A DNA stretch of 64,000 bases. Origin: Sternotherus odoratus (lineage: Eukaryota; Chordata; Testudines; Kinosternidae). The position numbers were made by a program, and so were the translations under genes. Numbering within the stretch: the first letter of the stretch is position 1; each line of letters opens with the position of its first letter. Shown in pieces: positions 32,080 through 43,300 of the stretch. The notes beneath the pieces were generated by a model, which worked only from the letters and a program-made list of their open reading frames with translations, did no database searches and had not been told where the DNA came from. Where the stretch lies: NCBI GenBank assembly GCA_032164245.1, contig JAVMKO010000006.1:2371001-2435000 (forward strand). Direction: 5' to 3'.

Positions 32080-33570
32080 CCTAATTTCGACATCCTAAAT
32101 GACAACTCAGGAGACTCCCACTGTTTAGTCTCTGGGGTTCACAAACCCTACTCAGGTTTCCAGTAACAGGATCAAAACCTTAGAGCACTCTTCTGGATTA
32201 GATCTCTACAGAGAGAGTCTAAAAGTCACTATTTTCTTTTTAGAAAGACATGCAATAAATGCTCACTAAATGGGTTAATTTAAGATTTAAGGCACAGAGA
32301 GTGTTATGCTGTATAAGTTGCTTTATCTTTTCCGTCTGATGAGTAATGTGTAGAGCAAAACTCTTCTGCAGCAGACCTTTGCTGCCACCTACCGCACAGT
32401 TGTCGTTATTTTCCATGTCTTCAAGCACTCAGCGCCCCAAACAAGATTAAGGGAAGCTTACATGTCCCCTGGCATCATGCCCAAATATAAACTCGCGCTT
32501 CCTTTCACTCAGTAATCCTGGTGGAGAATCACAAGGCGGCGGAGAATTCACGTTCCTATATTAACACTGGCAGGCTCCCAAATGCCCTCCCAACCCACTT
32601 CCTATGAACACAGCATGGGAATGCAATGGCCTGTTTTACTGATGCCCCACAAGTAATGCAAAGAAGCATGAAGCACCATGCCAGAGCATGGCATGTTCTA
32701 AAACAAGCCTCTTAACCTAGCTCCCTGCAGTAAACAATATCCCACTCTGGCCAATGGATCCAACTAGCTCCCGCCGGAGCACAGCAGCCTCTGGGCTATG
32801 CGTCTCCACTCAGTCGCTCTTCCCCATTAGCAGGGGCGGGGGGCTCTTTATTTCTACCCTGTTTTCTCCATAGATTCCATCACTGTGGGAGTTAAGTGCA
32901 CGAGCTGGTGCCAATCCACCCAGAGTCCAAGGCCTCCCTCCACAAGGACTAGCCCCCGCGGGTGGGGGAAGCCGGCCAGGACTCCGCCATGCGCCTCCCT
33001 TTCCGACGCAGCTCCTGACATTTCCCGTAAAGCAAGGACCAACATTTTCTCTGCGAGCACCAGCAGCCGGGGGCTGCAGCACCAGGGTGGCTTTCCTGAG
33101 CCAGAGCCCTGACCCCAGACATAGGAGAACCAGTCCCCGAGAAGATCAGAGCCACTTCTTCAGCACAAAACTGGGTCGGAACCGAGGGCCCCAGGCCTGC
33201 AAAGCACCTCCGGAGTCCAGCCCCTGCTATCGCGGGCAAACCTAGCACAGCCTCCCCTTCACGCCCTCATCAACCTCGATCTCAAAACTTCCCTCGTATG
33301 AGACTGTTCCCAGGCCGAGAGCCTCTGGGGGAGGTAGACCCTGCCAGCTGCTGAACATCCCCAACCCCAATCAATGAAATCACTGGGAACTGGGGGGGGG
33401 GGAGGGGTGGAATGCCTCATATGCTTGGGACCTTGTGAATATTAGCTGGGGGTTTCCAGGGCAGACTCAGACTCCTTCCCGGGTTCTGTTCTTTCTCTAG
33501 CTTGGCAGGGAGTGGGGCCTGGGGCGGGGGCTGGTGGGGTAGAGCTGCTTGTCTGAAAACCCCACTGCTC
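32080..33570. other. Intergenic DNA with a GC-rich patch
   Basis: Overlapping frames at 32810-33250 on both strands reflect GC-rich sequence. No domain is recognised and no clear splice pattern is seen. It lies downstream of the RIOK3 exons on their strand, but I find no RIOK3 kinase exon in it. Confidence 0.3.
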
Positions 33571-33577
33571 AGATGAG

Positions 33578-33614
33578 GGATGCACCTTTCGGTAATTTTC
33601 AAAGGATATGGAGA
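33578..33614 (-). pseudogene. RIOK3: RIOK3 exon 4, start only
   Basis: After an acceptor (tttgtttcccaag, ag at 33615-33616) the minus strand encodes SISFENYRKVHP, which joins in phase to the preceding exon to give VSISFENYRKVHP. In vertebrate RIOK3 this is followed by a long acidic stretch (YEDSDSSEDE...). Here homology stops after about 12 codons and the frame continues with unrelated Ser/Pro-rich sequence to a stop. The exon has lost its 3' part or has been replaced. RIOK3 is an atypical RIO-family kinase linked to small ribosomal subunit maturation and innate signalling. Confidence 0.8.
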
Positions 33615-33750
33615 CTTGGGAAACAAAACAAATTAGAAAGTTTGTAATTAACATGTATTCACCACTACCTCGCAACTCAGTCAATTCAAACCGATTTCAT
33701 AGAATAAATGTACTTGTTTGTCTAACAAGACTTGTGTCTAATGGCAGTAC

Positions 33751-33897
33751 CTTTACTATCTCCATTGAACTTTTTTTCCCTCACGTCTAAGCTGTGCATC
33801 ATACTCCCTGTCAAACGCCATTTGCAGCATCTGGGCAAGCATTAAGTCACTGGAAGTATCAGTGTTTTCTCCTGTAATAAATGGCCCTTCAGCAACA
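33751..33897 (-). pseudogene. RIOK3: RIOK3 exon 3, frameshifted
   Basis: Minus-strand exon with an acceptor after cttag (33898-33899) and a donor gtactg (33750-33749). It encodes VAEGPFITGENTDTSSDLML and AQMLQMAFDREYDAQLRRE, nearly identical to vertebrate RIOK3. An extra base in the run at 33774-33784 (three Gs before seven As on the coding strand) shifts the frame, which would stop a few codons later. Without that base it reads on to the expected end of the exon. An assembly or homopolymer error cannot be excluded, but damage in the neighbouring exons argues for a pseudogene. Confidence 0.88.
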
Positions 33898-34135
33898 CTA
33901 AGCACAAAAAAGGGGAAAAAATATCTGTTAACATAGAAAACACAGCCTTGTATCCCTTTGATTTATTCCAGACTGAATACAGAATCTTGGAGAAACTGCA
34001 GTTAAATGCAAAACTTCCCAATTAACTATGGTTAAGGTTAAGATGTTGTCATGGTTATTTTAAGCCGAAGCCACAGATAGGTAGTGGGCAAGAAACAAAA
34101 TTCACCTGTCTGTGACTTTCACTGGCAATAATGAG

Positions 34136-34407
34136 GGATAATTGCATCCCTTTAGAAGTCTAATTTGTCTTGTGGACCCCAAGTTCCACCTGACTTAGAA
34201 GTGCTTGCTTACAAAATCAGACAAAAAGAACAAAAGCACACTATTACTGAAACATTGCTTAATTTTCTCATTTGGTCTATATGAAATTTTGTTTTGTACT
34301 GATTTTGCAGCTGCTTTTTATGTAGCTTTTTGTAAAACTAGGCAAATATCTAGATGAATTGATATACCCTGGAAGACCTCTATGGACTTCTGGTTGAGAA
34401 CCACTAG
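34136..34407. mobile_element. hAT-type dispersed element (related to 49932 and 55458)
   Basis: The right end 'ggttgagaaccactag' is the hAT-type TIR (CAGTGGTTCTCAACC inverted). Interior blocks 'gcttgcttacaaaatcagac' and 'ctaggcaaatatctagatga' recur at 50028-50640 and, inverted, at 55458-55770. It lies in the intron between RIOK3 exons 2 and 3. The left end is unclear. Confidence 0.7.
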
Positions 34408-34718
34408 TCTAAAGAACCCTCGCAACAAAAGTGAAGAGCAAGAAAGAAGTATGAATGGAGAACAAGATTATGAGAGGATCTCTCATGAAGAGATCCACAT
34501 GATTCACATACTGGAGAACCACTATCATAGGTGCTTTTAACAATACATTTCTAGAGGAGCTATCAAATGGAACAAGAAAAGGGTGACAGAGGAAAATGTT
34601 TACTATGGTACTGTAACTACACACCGTTACTTAAGATACCATGTAGGAAAACCTACAATGACTTGACAATCATTAAGTTTACTAATCCAGGATTTAAATT
34701 CAAGGGTGTTTAACTTAC

Positions 34719-34840
34719 ATAACCACCTCAGGAAAAGCAACTTCTTCTTCTTCCAGTTGTAGTTCTTTTGCCAACTGTTCACTCATCACATCAGCAAGGG
34801 AGCATGATATTGCTACATTTTTAGGGGTTCCCCATGGACA
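34719..34840 (-). pseudogene. RIOK3: RIOK3 exon 2
   Basis: A complete minus-strand exon of 122 bases with good splice sites: acceptor tgtttctttgcag before 34840 and donor gtaagt after 34719. The frame is open and encodes CPWGTPKNVAISCSLADVMS then EQLAKELQLEEEEVAFPEVV, which is the second exon of vertebrate RIOK3. The phase-2 end joins exon 3 correctly. The phase-0 start matches the end of the exon-1 piece at 56835, which lies on the opposite strand 22 kb away. The exon itself is undamaged. Confidence 0.92.
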
Positions 34841-34969
34841 CTGCAAAGAAACATTTTGTTGAAATACGGCAAATAGGTATACAGGCTACTTAGTTAATTA
34901 GAACAGTTAAACTACCAATAGGTTCAGCACAAACTGATGTAGTCTTCAGATTTTCTCTTTCTTCCACAG

Positions 34970-35092
34970 ATTCACAAACTCCTTTAAGTGACCATCATAA
35001 GGTAAATAGGGAAGAGGGCAGTGCCAATACTTCAGAGGGTCTGGAGTGTGAAAAAACACATTCACAAGACAGTATGTTGCAAAAGCCATCTG
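34970..35092 (+). other. Exon-like open segment, unidentified
   Basis: A polypyrimidine tract and AG (ttttctctttcttccacag, ending 34969) precede 123 open bases, followed by a donor gtaaga at 35093. The plus-strand frame reads SQTPLSDHHKVNREEGSANT and on to MLQKPSG. I do not recognise it. It could be a chance combination, since the minus strand is open too. Confidence 0.22.
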
Positions 35093-35135
35093 GTAAGAGC
35101 AGACAGTCAGAACTAGGATTTTCTGTAAAACCTCC

Positions 35136-35585
35136 TGTACTGAGGCAGTGTGGTTCCCCATGCCCCTGGAGAGAGACGAACCCTTCCAGACACCGGAGTG
35201 GGCGGAGCTAGTGAGCTCTTAGCCCACCCCCCAGAGGGTCAGGCAGTGCCCGGGAAGTATAAAGCCCAACCTCAGAGCTTACTGGGGAAACAGTCGCCAG
35301 GGAAGCCACACACCTCCGGTATAGTCCGTGACTGGGAAGCAACAGCAGTCCGCAGTACACTGGAGTTGCCAAGCCTGCCTTGCATCAGCTGCCCAGAAGA
35401 GTTGCCAAGCATGCCCTGTGCCAGCTACCCAGAGGAGTAGTGCTGTACCCCCCTCAAGACACCATCCCAACCCAAGTTCCACAAGGGTGGGGGGGTTGGA
35501 AATAACCCTAGTCTGGCTGCAGCACTGCCAGAGCCCATGTCAGTGTGTTTCGGTCAGGATCCCCACAACGCAGCAGCGGGTCTGA
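35136..35585 (+). mobile_element. LTR, sense, with TATA box
   Basis: Begins TGTACTGAGGCAGTG with a TATAAA at 35258-35263. The segment 35361-35583 is repeated in inverted orientation at 61071-61308. The start block (gaggcagtgtggttcc) also has a diverged inverted counterpart near 60700. No primer site or internal region follows on the right, where CR1 and unique DNA begin. Confidence 0.65.
35361..35583 (+). repeat. Left copy of a 22-kb-span inverted repeat
   Basis: Matches 61071-61308 on the other strand, with a few substitutions and one indel of about 15 bases near 'gaaataaccctag'. It lies between RIOK3 exon 2 and the displaced exon 1. Confidence 0.88.
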
Positions 35586-35652
35586 GTCTTTAGTGCTCCT
35601 ATGTTGCCAAGCAGGCTAATGCCATATTGGCTGCATTGCCAGCAGATGAATG

Positions 35653-35707
35653 GAAGTGATTATTCCCCTCTATTTGACACTGGTGGGGCCACATCTGGAA
35701 TATTCCT
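35653..35707 (+). mobile_element. CR1 fragment
   Basis: 'attattcccctctatttgac' and 'actggtggggccacatctgg' are sense CR1 sequence from just before the RT C-terminus. Confidence 0.7.
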
Positions 35708-35895
35708 GTGAGGGGTTAGCTCACAGAAACCCCCTTGGGATGCCACCTGATGTGCTGGAACTACCTCTGAGCCCATGTTCCTTGGCTGCCTGGGATTTTA
35801 GTACCTTGCCTGGTTGTGCTAGACTTGCTAGCCTGCTACAATCACCAACCCAGGTCTGAAACATGTCCCCAAAAGCTTCAGGCTTAACTGAAGCT

Positions 35896-36097
35896 TGGGG
35901 GGGAAGGGATAGCTCAGTGGTTTGAGCATTGGCCTGCTAAACCCAGGGTTGTGAGTTCAATCCTTGAGGGGGCCATTTAGGGATCTGGGGCAAAAAATCT
36001 GTCAGGGGACAGTACTCGATCCTGCTAGTGTAGGCAGGGGACTGGACTCTATGACCTTCAAGGTCTTTCCAGTTCTAGGAGATTGGTATATCTCCAT
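35896..36097 (+). mobile_element. Tortoise tRNA-derived SINE (Cry type)
   Basis: Full-length-looking sense copy: A box TAGCTCAGTGG near 35910, B box GAGTTCAATCC near 35955, the conserved 'gggggccatttagggatctg' body, and the CR1-like 3' tail ending 'ggtatatctccattt'. It is very close to the antisense copy at 8424. Confidence 0.92.
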
Positions 36098-37107
36098 TTA
36101 TTTAAACTCTTAAGTGCTCCTTGCTCCAACACCTAGTTCCCAATGGGATCCAAACCCCAAATAAATCCATTTTACTCTGTATAAAGCTTATGCAGGGTAA
36201 ACTCAAATTGTCTGCCCTCTCTAATACTGATAAAAATATATGCACCACTGTTTGCTCCCCCAGCAATTAATATTTGCTCTGGGTTAATAAGTAAAAAGTG
36301 ATTTTATTAAATATAAAAAGTAGGATTTAAGTGGTTCCAAGTAATGACATAACAAAGCAATTTACTAAGCAAACTAAAATGCAACACAAGTCTAAGCCTA
36401 ATACAGTAAAAAATTAAATGCAGGTAAATCTCACCCTCAGGGATGTTCCAATAAGCTTCTTTTACAGACTAGATTTCCTCCGAGTCTGGGTCCAGCACTC
36501 ACTCACACCCCTGTGGTTACTGTCCTTTGTTGCAGTTTCTTTCAGACATCTCTTTGGTGTGGAGGGGCTAGCTCTTGAGCCAGCTGAAGACGAAATGAAG
36601 TGGTTTCCAAGGGCTTATATAGTCTCTCTCTTGTGGGTGAAAACCCTTCTCTCCCCCTGTGTAGAATCACAGCTACAAGATGGAATTTGGGAGTCACATG
36701 TCCATGCAGGACTCAGTTCTCTACAGGCTGATGCCATTGCCCACGTTAGTTTGAACATTCCCAGGAAAGCTCATATGTGGATTGGCATCCTTTAATGTTC
36801 ATGGTTAGTTAAGTACTCCCAATTATTTGAATAACTCCTTCACACTATGTTGGCCAGCTCTGTCTTATGTGCTTCTGTCACAGAGCAGAGGTTTTAAAAA
36901 CCTCTGCTGCCTGCTAAAGACCCTGCTTCCCTGCAGCATGGCTGGGTAAAGGGCTAAACCCTGAGCAGGGAACCCAGCTGAAGGCTCTAATTAGGGCATG
37001 CTCAGTGCAACCTACTGAGCCAGGTGGAACCAGTTGGGTTGATGACTGGGGAAGAGCTCCGAGAGGGAGGCTAGCCAGCCAGGAGGACAACTACTTGAGT
37101 GGGGGGG
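36098..37107. other. Intergenic DNA, possible LTR remnant
   Basis: A near-perfect 21-base palindrome (cagaggttttaaaaacctctg) lies at about 36892-36913. The following 200 bases, rich in CTGA-type short words, could be a truncated LTR, but no end is defined. The 125-codon plus frame at 36418 has no known domain. Confidence 0.3.
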
Positions 37108-37417
37108 TCCAAAATGGATGGAGCTTGGCTGTTCTCAGTGGTGGCAGATGACGGAATGAGGAGAAATGGTCTCAAGTTGTAGTGAGAGGGAGGTTTAGGT
37201 TGGATATTAGGAAACACTATTTCACTAGGAGTCTGGTGAAGCACTGGAATGGGTTACCTAGGGGCATGGTGGAATCTCCATCCTTAAAGCTTTTTAGGGC
37301 CTGGCTTGACAAAGCCCTACCTGGGATGATTTAGTTGGGGATTGGTCCTGCTTTGAGCAGGGGATTGGACTAGGTGACCTCCTGAGGTCTCTTCCAACCC
37401 TGATATTCTATGATTCT
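37108..37417 (+). mobile_element. CR1 LINE 3' end with terminal repeat
   Basis: Sense CR1 3' end: 'ggagcttggctgttctcagt', 'ggttggatattaggaaacac', 'ccttccaaccctgatattct'. It finishes in the diagnostic CR1 terminal repeat ATTCTATGATTCT at about 37405-37417. Confidence 0.92.
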
Positions 37418-39917
37418 ACAAACATTTTGGAGTTATGAACAGCCTCCATTCCTGAGGTGTTCGTAACTGAGTTCTACTGTACCATTCATGGGCTAGGGCT
37501 ACACATGGCACCTAAATCATTAGGGCTGGAGAGTTACTAGTCCTCTTAACTGCCTGGGTCGTGCCACAGGGGAAGATCTGTAATTTCTAAAGTTCAAGAC
37601 ACCAGAAATCTTTTTGGGAAAATCCTTTCAGGGATTTACTTATGAAGCAAAAAATAGCAGAAGCCCTGTGAGTCCAGGACAGAAGTTCTCCCACAAATCA
37701 CTGGGAAGGGATCACAGTGGCTCAGCTCACTGCAGCCTTAAGAGCGATTGGATATGCCCCTGGGAATTGGAGCACTGCTCCTGGGTCCAGCACCAGTGTG
37801 GACACAGCAACTGAGCTAAGGGAGAGCCAGCCTGATCAGGGCACCAATCCCTCAGAAGCTTGACTGCTGTTTTCAGCAGGGCCGATCAATGAAGGGGAAC
37901 TGGAAGTGCCGACAGGTGTGATGCTGGTATCCCCGCTGGCCCAGGGTGTCTGAGCTGAGATGCTCAGTCCAGGCTCTGTGTTCCAGGCCCTGCAATGCCC
38001 TTTCTGGTGGCTGTGGGATGTAACATTTCAGTAGCCAAGCAGTGGGGGTTGGGAAGGTGATGTCTATGATGTCTTCTTACATCTAGGGGAGCAGGCTCAG
38101 CTCTTAACTCCTGCCTGCCATGAGCTCTCCTGTGGGGCTCGCCCCGGAGCCCCTGCTACTTCTCTGCACTGCTTGCTGTTGTCCCCCTCCCTACTCTGTG
38201 ACCTCAGGGAAGAGCAGCAAGTCCTGCTGGGGCTGGGCAGAGTGGGGCATATTCAGTCTGGAGAGGAGGCTCGTTCCTGTACTGCTGTGGGTGGGGGAGA
38301 CACCAAAGGGGCTAGGCTGAGGTGCCCAGGGATGTGTTGAGGGGATGAGGCTGTACCCTGTGGTCGTATGACCCCTTAGAGTCTTGTGAGGGGAATGACT
38401 GCCCTTGCTCCCCCTGGAGCTAGCTACCCCTTCTCCTGGGTGTTTGCCCCTGCTGTCCCCAGGGGCCTTTCCCCTGCAGGGGTCTGTGTGAGCAGTGAGG
38501 GGTTGGTGGGAGCTGAGGTCAGGCTGGATGGGTGGGTGCAGGGGGATGTACCATCCAGAAAGGTTTCCCTTCAGAGCCTCCCCAGTGGGGGGGGGGGGAC
38601 TCGGGGAGCGAGCAGCTACTGCCCATGCACCGCCCAGAGCCCAAGCAAGCTGAGGGAGCCAGGTGGTAGGTATTGCTCAGTGACATGGCTAGAGAGAGAG
38701 GGTCAGTGCCCTGAGCTGTGGGAGTGGTGCTCCAAGGAGCAAATCCTCCTTCCCCCTAGCCCACCCCCTCTCCTTTCCTTTCCCTCTGCTCTGATGAAGT
38801 TCCCACCTGTGCATCACTCCGGAATGGGGAGCTTGGGTCTGCTCTGAACTCTGTGGGGCAGCGCGTGGGATGGAGCAGCTGAGCTGGGGCTACAGGCCCC
38901 TCTCCATTGCAGAGCCCCTCCCCTTCCTCCTGACCAGGTAAGGGGAAAGTTCTTGGCCCAGGACGTGGCTGGGAGCTGTTTGGAAGACAGCGGCCTCAGG
39001 GCTAGCCAGGGAAGTTGAATGCAGAGGGCTCACGGCTAGCCAGGAGCTGTGGAGAAGCTGGAGGCAGAAAAGATTGCCCACTGCAGAGGTGTGTGTGGAA
39101 CAGGCTGTGACAGCGGCACATCGCTGCAGGGCGCAGGTCTGCATGGAGCTCCTGGGGGAGCAGCAGCAGCTGGGCCTGGAGCCAGTGTCAAGGGGCCCCA
39201 ACGAGAGTCACCGACTGAGCCTGGCCTGGAAACTTGCTGTTTGCTTGCAGCCTGTTTGTTGCAGCAGAGCCTGGCTGGCGGGACCCCACCGGCGCTCACT
39301 CTGCACTGGAACTGGCTTGGCCTCTGTGCCTAGGGGTCTGGGACTGCAGCCTTCCCCTGTCCTGCCAGCCCTAGGGAAATGCCCTTTCTTTAACCATGTG
39401 GGGCTATTGCTCCACCCCCCCCCCCCCCGGGCTAGGTCTACCAGCGCAGCTGCTGAAGCACCTACAGTGCTTGCCTTGAGCTGCAGTACCCTGGGCGAGC
39501 CCATGCACCTGAGGTGCGTGGGGTGCTGGACAGCCCCCAGAATTACAGCAGCCTTATTTTTAGGGCCTGATTCCATCTCCTGTTGCGATCAATGGGAGCA
39601 CAAAGAGCCCAGCAGCTCCGAGCAGCTCCACCCCTCCCACAGCAATGGGCCAGCTCCTCTCTCCCCCTCCCTGGCCCACTGCAGCACCCCCCCCACCCCG
39701 GCCTCCAGTGGGCCTGGGAGAGGGGATGGAAGCCTGGGGTGGGCTGGGCTGTAGCTGCAGAAGTAGCAGAGGTGAGGCTGGGGGCCAAGGGCAGGCAGAA
39801 CTGATGGGTGGTGTGTAATGAATTGCTAGGATTTGGGGTGGGGGTGGGGGGTGAGCTGGAAGCTTTTGCCGCATCAGGCAGCCATGAGAGCTCCCGGAGC
39901 AGAGGTGGGGTCAGGGT
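37418..39917. other. GC-rich intergenic DNA, no gene recognised
   Basis: Several frames of 90-226 codons lie on both strands (the longest at 39074-39754, plus). They overlap one another and contain no domain I know, and I see no consistent splice signals. A C16 run lies near 39415. 'gggcctgattccatctcc' near 39562 is an old amniote repeat. Confidence 0.3.
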
Positions 39918-40339
39918 TGTCACGGTACTGAAATAGTTGGGTACCGTGTAGATCAATGGGTGCACGAAATATTATGTGAAGGGGTCATAACAGGTGTCTT
40001 ATGTGTGTATCTATTCCATATGTATGTATCTATTCCATATGTGTGTATCTATTTATTTTGTAACTAAACTTAAAGCTTCAAGCTGTACTTCAAGCTTAGG
40101 CTTGGCTCCTGTGAAGGCTCAGACACGCTGGGGCTGCCTGATGGCCCATTAAGGGACATCCACCACACAATGGACTTTGTATATGCCTGTCCACACCCGA
40201 GCTGCTCTAGGAATGTCACTGCCTGGTCAGAAACTGAATCCTGGAGAGTCTGGTAATTGGACCTTGTGACTGTGAACCTCCATTTTGCAACCAAACTCTG
40301 CAAAAGAAGGAGGAGGGTCTTGGCCCAGAAGACAGAGTC

Positions 40340-40347
40340 TATAAAAG
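40340..40347 (+). promoter_or_regulatory. TATA box of the solo LTR
   Basis: tataaaag, about 270 bases upstream of the AATAAA signal. Confidence 0.6.
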
Positions 40348-40612
40348 CTGGAAGAAGCATTCTCCATTTTGTCTTTTACCTCCAGTCTTCAGCCTGCCTT
40401 GTTTCCAGCTTTGGATGGAACTTTGCTACTCAGGGAACTCTGGACAATGGTACTGACCCATCCCCCAAATGGGGTGCATCCAAAGACTTTGATTTGAACC
40501 TGCAGTTTATTCTACCTTTGCTGCAAGCCTGAACTAAGAGATGTGCCATTACTGCATGTAATTGATTTCTTTTAACCATTCTTAACCCTCACCTAGACCT
40601 TTTTCCTTTTAT

Positions 40613-40618
40613 AATAAA
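40613..40618 (+). terminator. Polyadenylation signal of the solo LTR
   Basis: AATAAA inside the LTR downstream of its TATA box, as expected at the R/U5 border. Confidence 0.6.
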
Positions 40619-41003
40619 CCTTTAGATTTTAGATTCTAGAGGATTGACTACAGCGTGATTTGTGGGAAGATCTAATTTGTATATTGACCTGGGTCTGGGG
40701 CCTGATTCTTTGGAATTGGGGAGAACCGTTTTCTTTATTTGGGGGATTGGTTTTCATAACCATTGGTCCCCAGGACAGGTGGCTGCTGGTGGTGGTGATA
40801 CTGGGAATCTGGAGTGTCTAAGGGAATTGCTTGTGTGACTTGTGGTTAGCCAGTGGGGTGAAACCAAAGTCTTTTCTGTTTAGCTGGTTGGGTTTGCCTT
40901 AGGGTGGAGAAACCCCAGCTTTGGGCTGTAGTTGCCCCTTTGGAAGCAATCTGTCCTGATCCGACACTCACAGTTGGATCCCACCAGGAACAGCCCCGTC
41001 ACA

Positions 41004-42352
41004 CGGGTGTCTGGCTGCCCCACTGCTAATCGAGCAGATTCTGGCGGTCTTGCTCTCTCCCTGAACTGGGGTCGGGCTGGGGGTTTCCTCTCCTGGTGTC
41101 GCTGCAGCTCCCTGCCCATGGAGTGAGGAGGGGAGGTGCCAGGCAGGGGATCCCCTGCTCCCAATGCTAGCTGGAGGCTAGAGCAGGGAATTGGGCCCCA
41201 AGTATCAGGGAAACTAGTGTGGGATGGTGGGAGGTAGTGCCCCCTGAACTCACAACCTTGCATTGAATTCAGCACTTTGCTGTGGGATTTGGGCCTCTCA
41301 AGCGTGTGCAAAACCATCTCCTCATGTTGCTATTTGGAGAAACTGCTGAGTCTTGGCAAGTGCCTGGCATCCCTGGGGCACTGGTGAGTTGGGCAGTGCT
41401 GGGTGTACCCACACCATCCTGAGCAGCGCACTCTGTCACCCTGCCCCAGGTCCTAGGGACTAGCCACAGCTGCGGTGGGACGTTCCTGCCCAGCCCAACA
41501 GCCTCATCCCGGGGGGAGATCCTGGAAAACCATGTGAGATTTGGCAGGGGAACAGCTAGAAAAGCCCAGTTGGAGCACTGAGAGTAGCCCTCTCGCAGAG
41601 TCACCCCGGGAACATATTCTCCTTGTGCAGGGGGAAGCCTCCAGCATCCCTCTCATCTCCTCAGCACTTTCTGTCGCCTGTCTGCCAGGCCAAGAAAGGC
41701 AGGGCCTAACTCTTGGGTGGGCTAGAGTGCCAAGACATGAAGGCATCTGCTATCACGAGGGGCTGTTTACTCTGGGAGCTCTGAGCAATCCCAAGCAGCA
41801 GTGCTGAATAGCTCAGAAACCTCAGTTCTCTCTGCTGGCCTTGGGAGCTCCTGTCATTGCCTGTGGTTTGGGGGTGCTCCTCATCCCCCGTGATGCTGAT
41901 GCAGAAGGTCCCCATCCCTCCAATGGCCCTGCCCGCTCTCTGGGACTCCTCATCCCTTGTTCTGTGGCCCCTCCAGCTAGCTTGTGTTGGTCTCTGTCCT
42001 GTCATGGCACTGCCTGCTGGCTTAAGGGGCTCCTGGGGCCCCCACAATGCACCAGGCCAGCTTGCCTAGTTCCCCATCCTCCATGTGGCACTGCCTGGGA
42101 GAGCTCCCTGTCTCCTGTATGGGGCAGCCACCAAGGGCCCCCTCCTTGTGCAGCCTGTGTCCAAGGCACTAGTCCCGTTGCCTGCTCCTCTCTTCTCTTC
42201 TGCTGGGCTTAACTCCATGTTCAAGCTACAAGTGATCACTACAACAACTGTCATCTGCCCCCAGCTCAAACCCACACATTTTTTACTAAAATATTTATTC
42301 TCTCTGGCATGTATCCTTTCTCGCATGGCATGGATCTCCTACGCTTTCTCAG
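41004..42352. other. Intergenic DNA, no gene recognised
   Basis: Frames of 80-145 codons occur on both strands without known domains. No repeat family is named. Confidence 0.3.
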
Positions 42353-42528
42353 GAGCCGGTGGGGGCCCACTCAGTGCGCTAATAGAAGAAGATCCCGAGA
42401 AAACTCTGGACAGAGCGCTAAGTACTTTCTTAAACAATGAAGATCCTTGTCTGGGAACGCTGGGGTCTGAAACAGCAGCAGCTACTGTGGAGAAAACAGA
42501 GCAGTGGTGTAACATGGATCATAATGGG
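42353..42528 (+). other. Exon-like frame, unidentified protein
   Basis: A run ending ctacgctttctcag (acceptor AG at 42351-42352) precedes 176 open bases with a strong donor gtgagt at 42529. The frame reads LSALIEEDPEKTLDRALSTF then LNNEDPCLGTLGSE, acidic and codon-like. It has no stop across the exon and continues open upstream. I do not recognise the protein. With clean splice sites on both sides it is the best candidate for an unassigned exon in the window. Confidence 0.35.
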
Positions 42529-43139
42529 GTGAGTACACTGTGCACTAGTAAGCTGTATTGGAACTGACTGAGGGATTCCACTAATATACTACAGGCCTGG
42601 GTCCTCAGCTGCGGTCCCCACTGTAGAGTCCGGTGTGTGGCTTCTGAGATAGTGTGTGTGAAACGCTAGCTCAGGTAGGAAGAGGAGTGTCGGTGGGGCC
42701 TGGTGAGAGATGCCTCTAGAATTGTGACCTCCATTTTGTACTGTGTGCTGAACGCACGGAGATTTGCGTCACAGACAGCCCCAGCCAGTGAAGAAGTTTG
42801 ACGATGGATGAGAAGCAATAAAAACTGTCTTGGGCCACTGGCTCTGATTGTCTTCATTACTTGACCCCATGTGAAACAACCGGTTTTCTGCCCGGCCCAC
42901 AGGGTGGGGTGAACATGAGTCGGGGAGGGACTGGAGCTCCCAGGGAAGCTTGTGGAATATAGAGAAGAGACTGTTTGTAAGAGGGGGTGCTGCTGTGTAA
43001 TGAATGAGACCAACCCTAAGGACTGACAGGAGTGAGAGGGCAGGACAGACGCTGGGCAGCCAGCAATGCTGAAGAGCATGAAGGAGTCAGCAACTGGATC
43101 TGTTTGCAATCGACTGGTCACCGTCCAGCTGGTAACATT
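42529..43139. other. Possible LTR remnant
   Basis: 'gtgacctccattttgtactg' and an AATAAA at about 42828 echo the layout of the 39918 LTR ('gtgaacctccattttg'), but no ends or duplication are seen. Confidence 0.3.
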
Positions 43140-43300
43140 TGTGTAATGGATAGGGCAGTGGATGGGGGACTCAGGAGGCCTGTGTTTAGTTCCTGGCTCA
43201 GCCACAGGCTTCCTGGGTGACCCTAGGCAAGTCTCTTAATCCACCCAGTGTCTCCGTTCTACCTCTGTGTGGTAGAGAGAACTCCTTCCTACCTCACAGG
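43140..43300 (+). mobile_element. MIR-type SINE
   Basis: 'gttcctggctcagccacagg', 'gtgaccctaggcaagtctct' and 'taatccacccagtgtctccg' match the MIR core in order, in sense orientation. It is an old element shared across amniotes. Confidence 0.7.

Larger units (their letters stand above)
39918..41003 (+). mobile_element. Solo LTR, about 1.09 kb
   Basis: Starts TGTCACGGTA and ends CCCGTCACA. The flanks are AGGGT (39913-39917) and CGGGT (41004-41008), an imperfect 5-bp duplication. Inside are a TATA box (tataaaag, 40340) and a polyadenylation signal AATAAA at 40613-40618, in the right order for U3-R-U5. No primer site follows. The long R-U5 and base composition suggest an endogenous retrovirus class, but no gene remains to confirm it. 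Confidence 0.78.

Noticed and set aside
35896..35968. A tRNA gene
   Set aside because: A and B boxes are present, but the sequence continues into the SINE body and tail and does not fold as a complete tRNA with an acceptor stem.
39074..39754. 226-codon plus-strand open frame
   Set aside because: No domain or splice context. It lies in GC-rich DNA where two or three frames per strand are open at once, so chance is the simplest reading.
42666..43205. 179-codon minus-strand frame
   Set aside because: It spans a likely LTR remnant and part of the MIR-type SINE, and has no recognisable domain.
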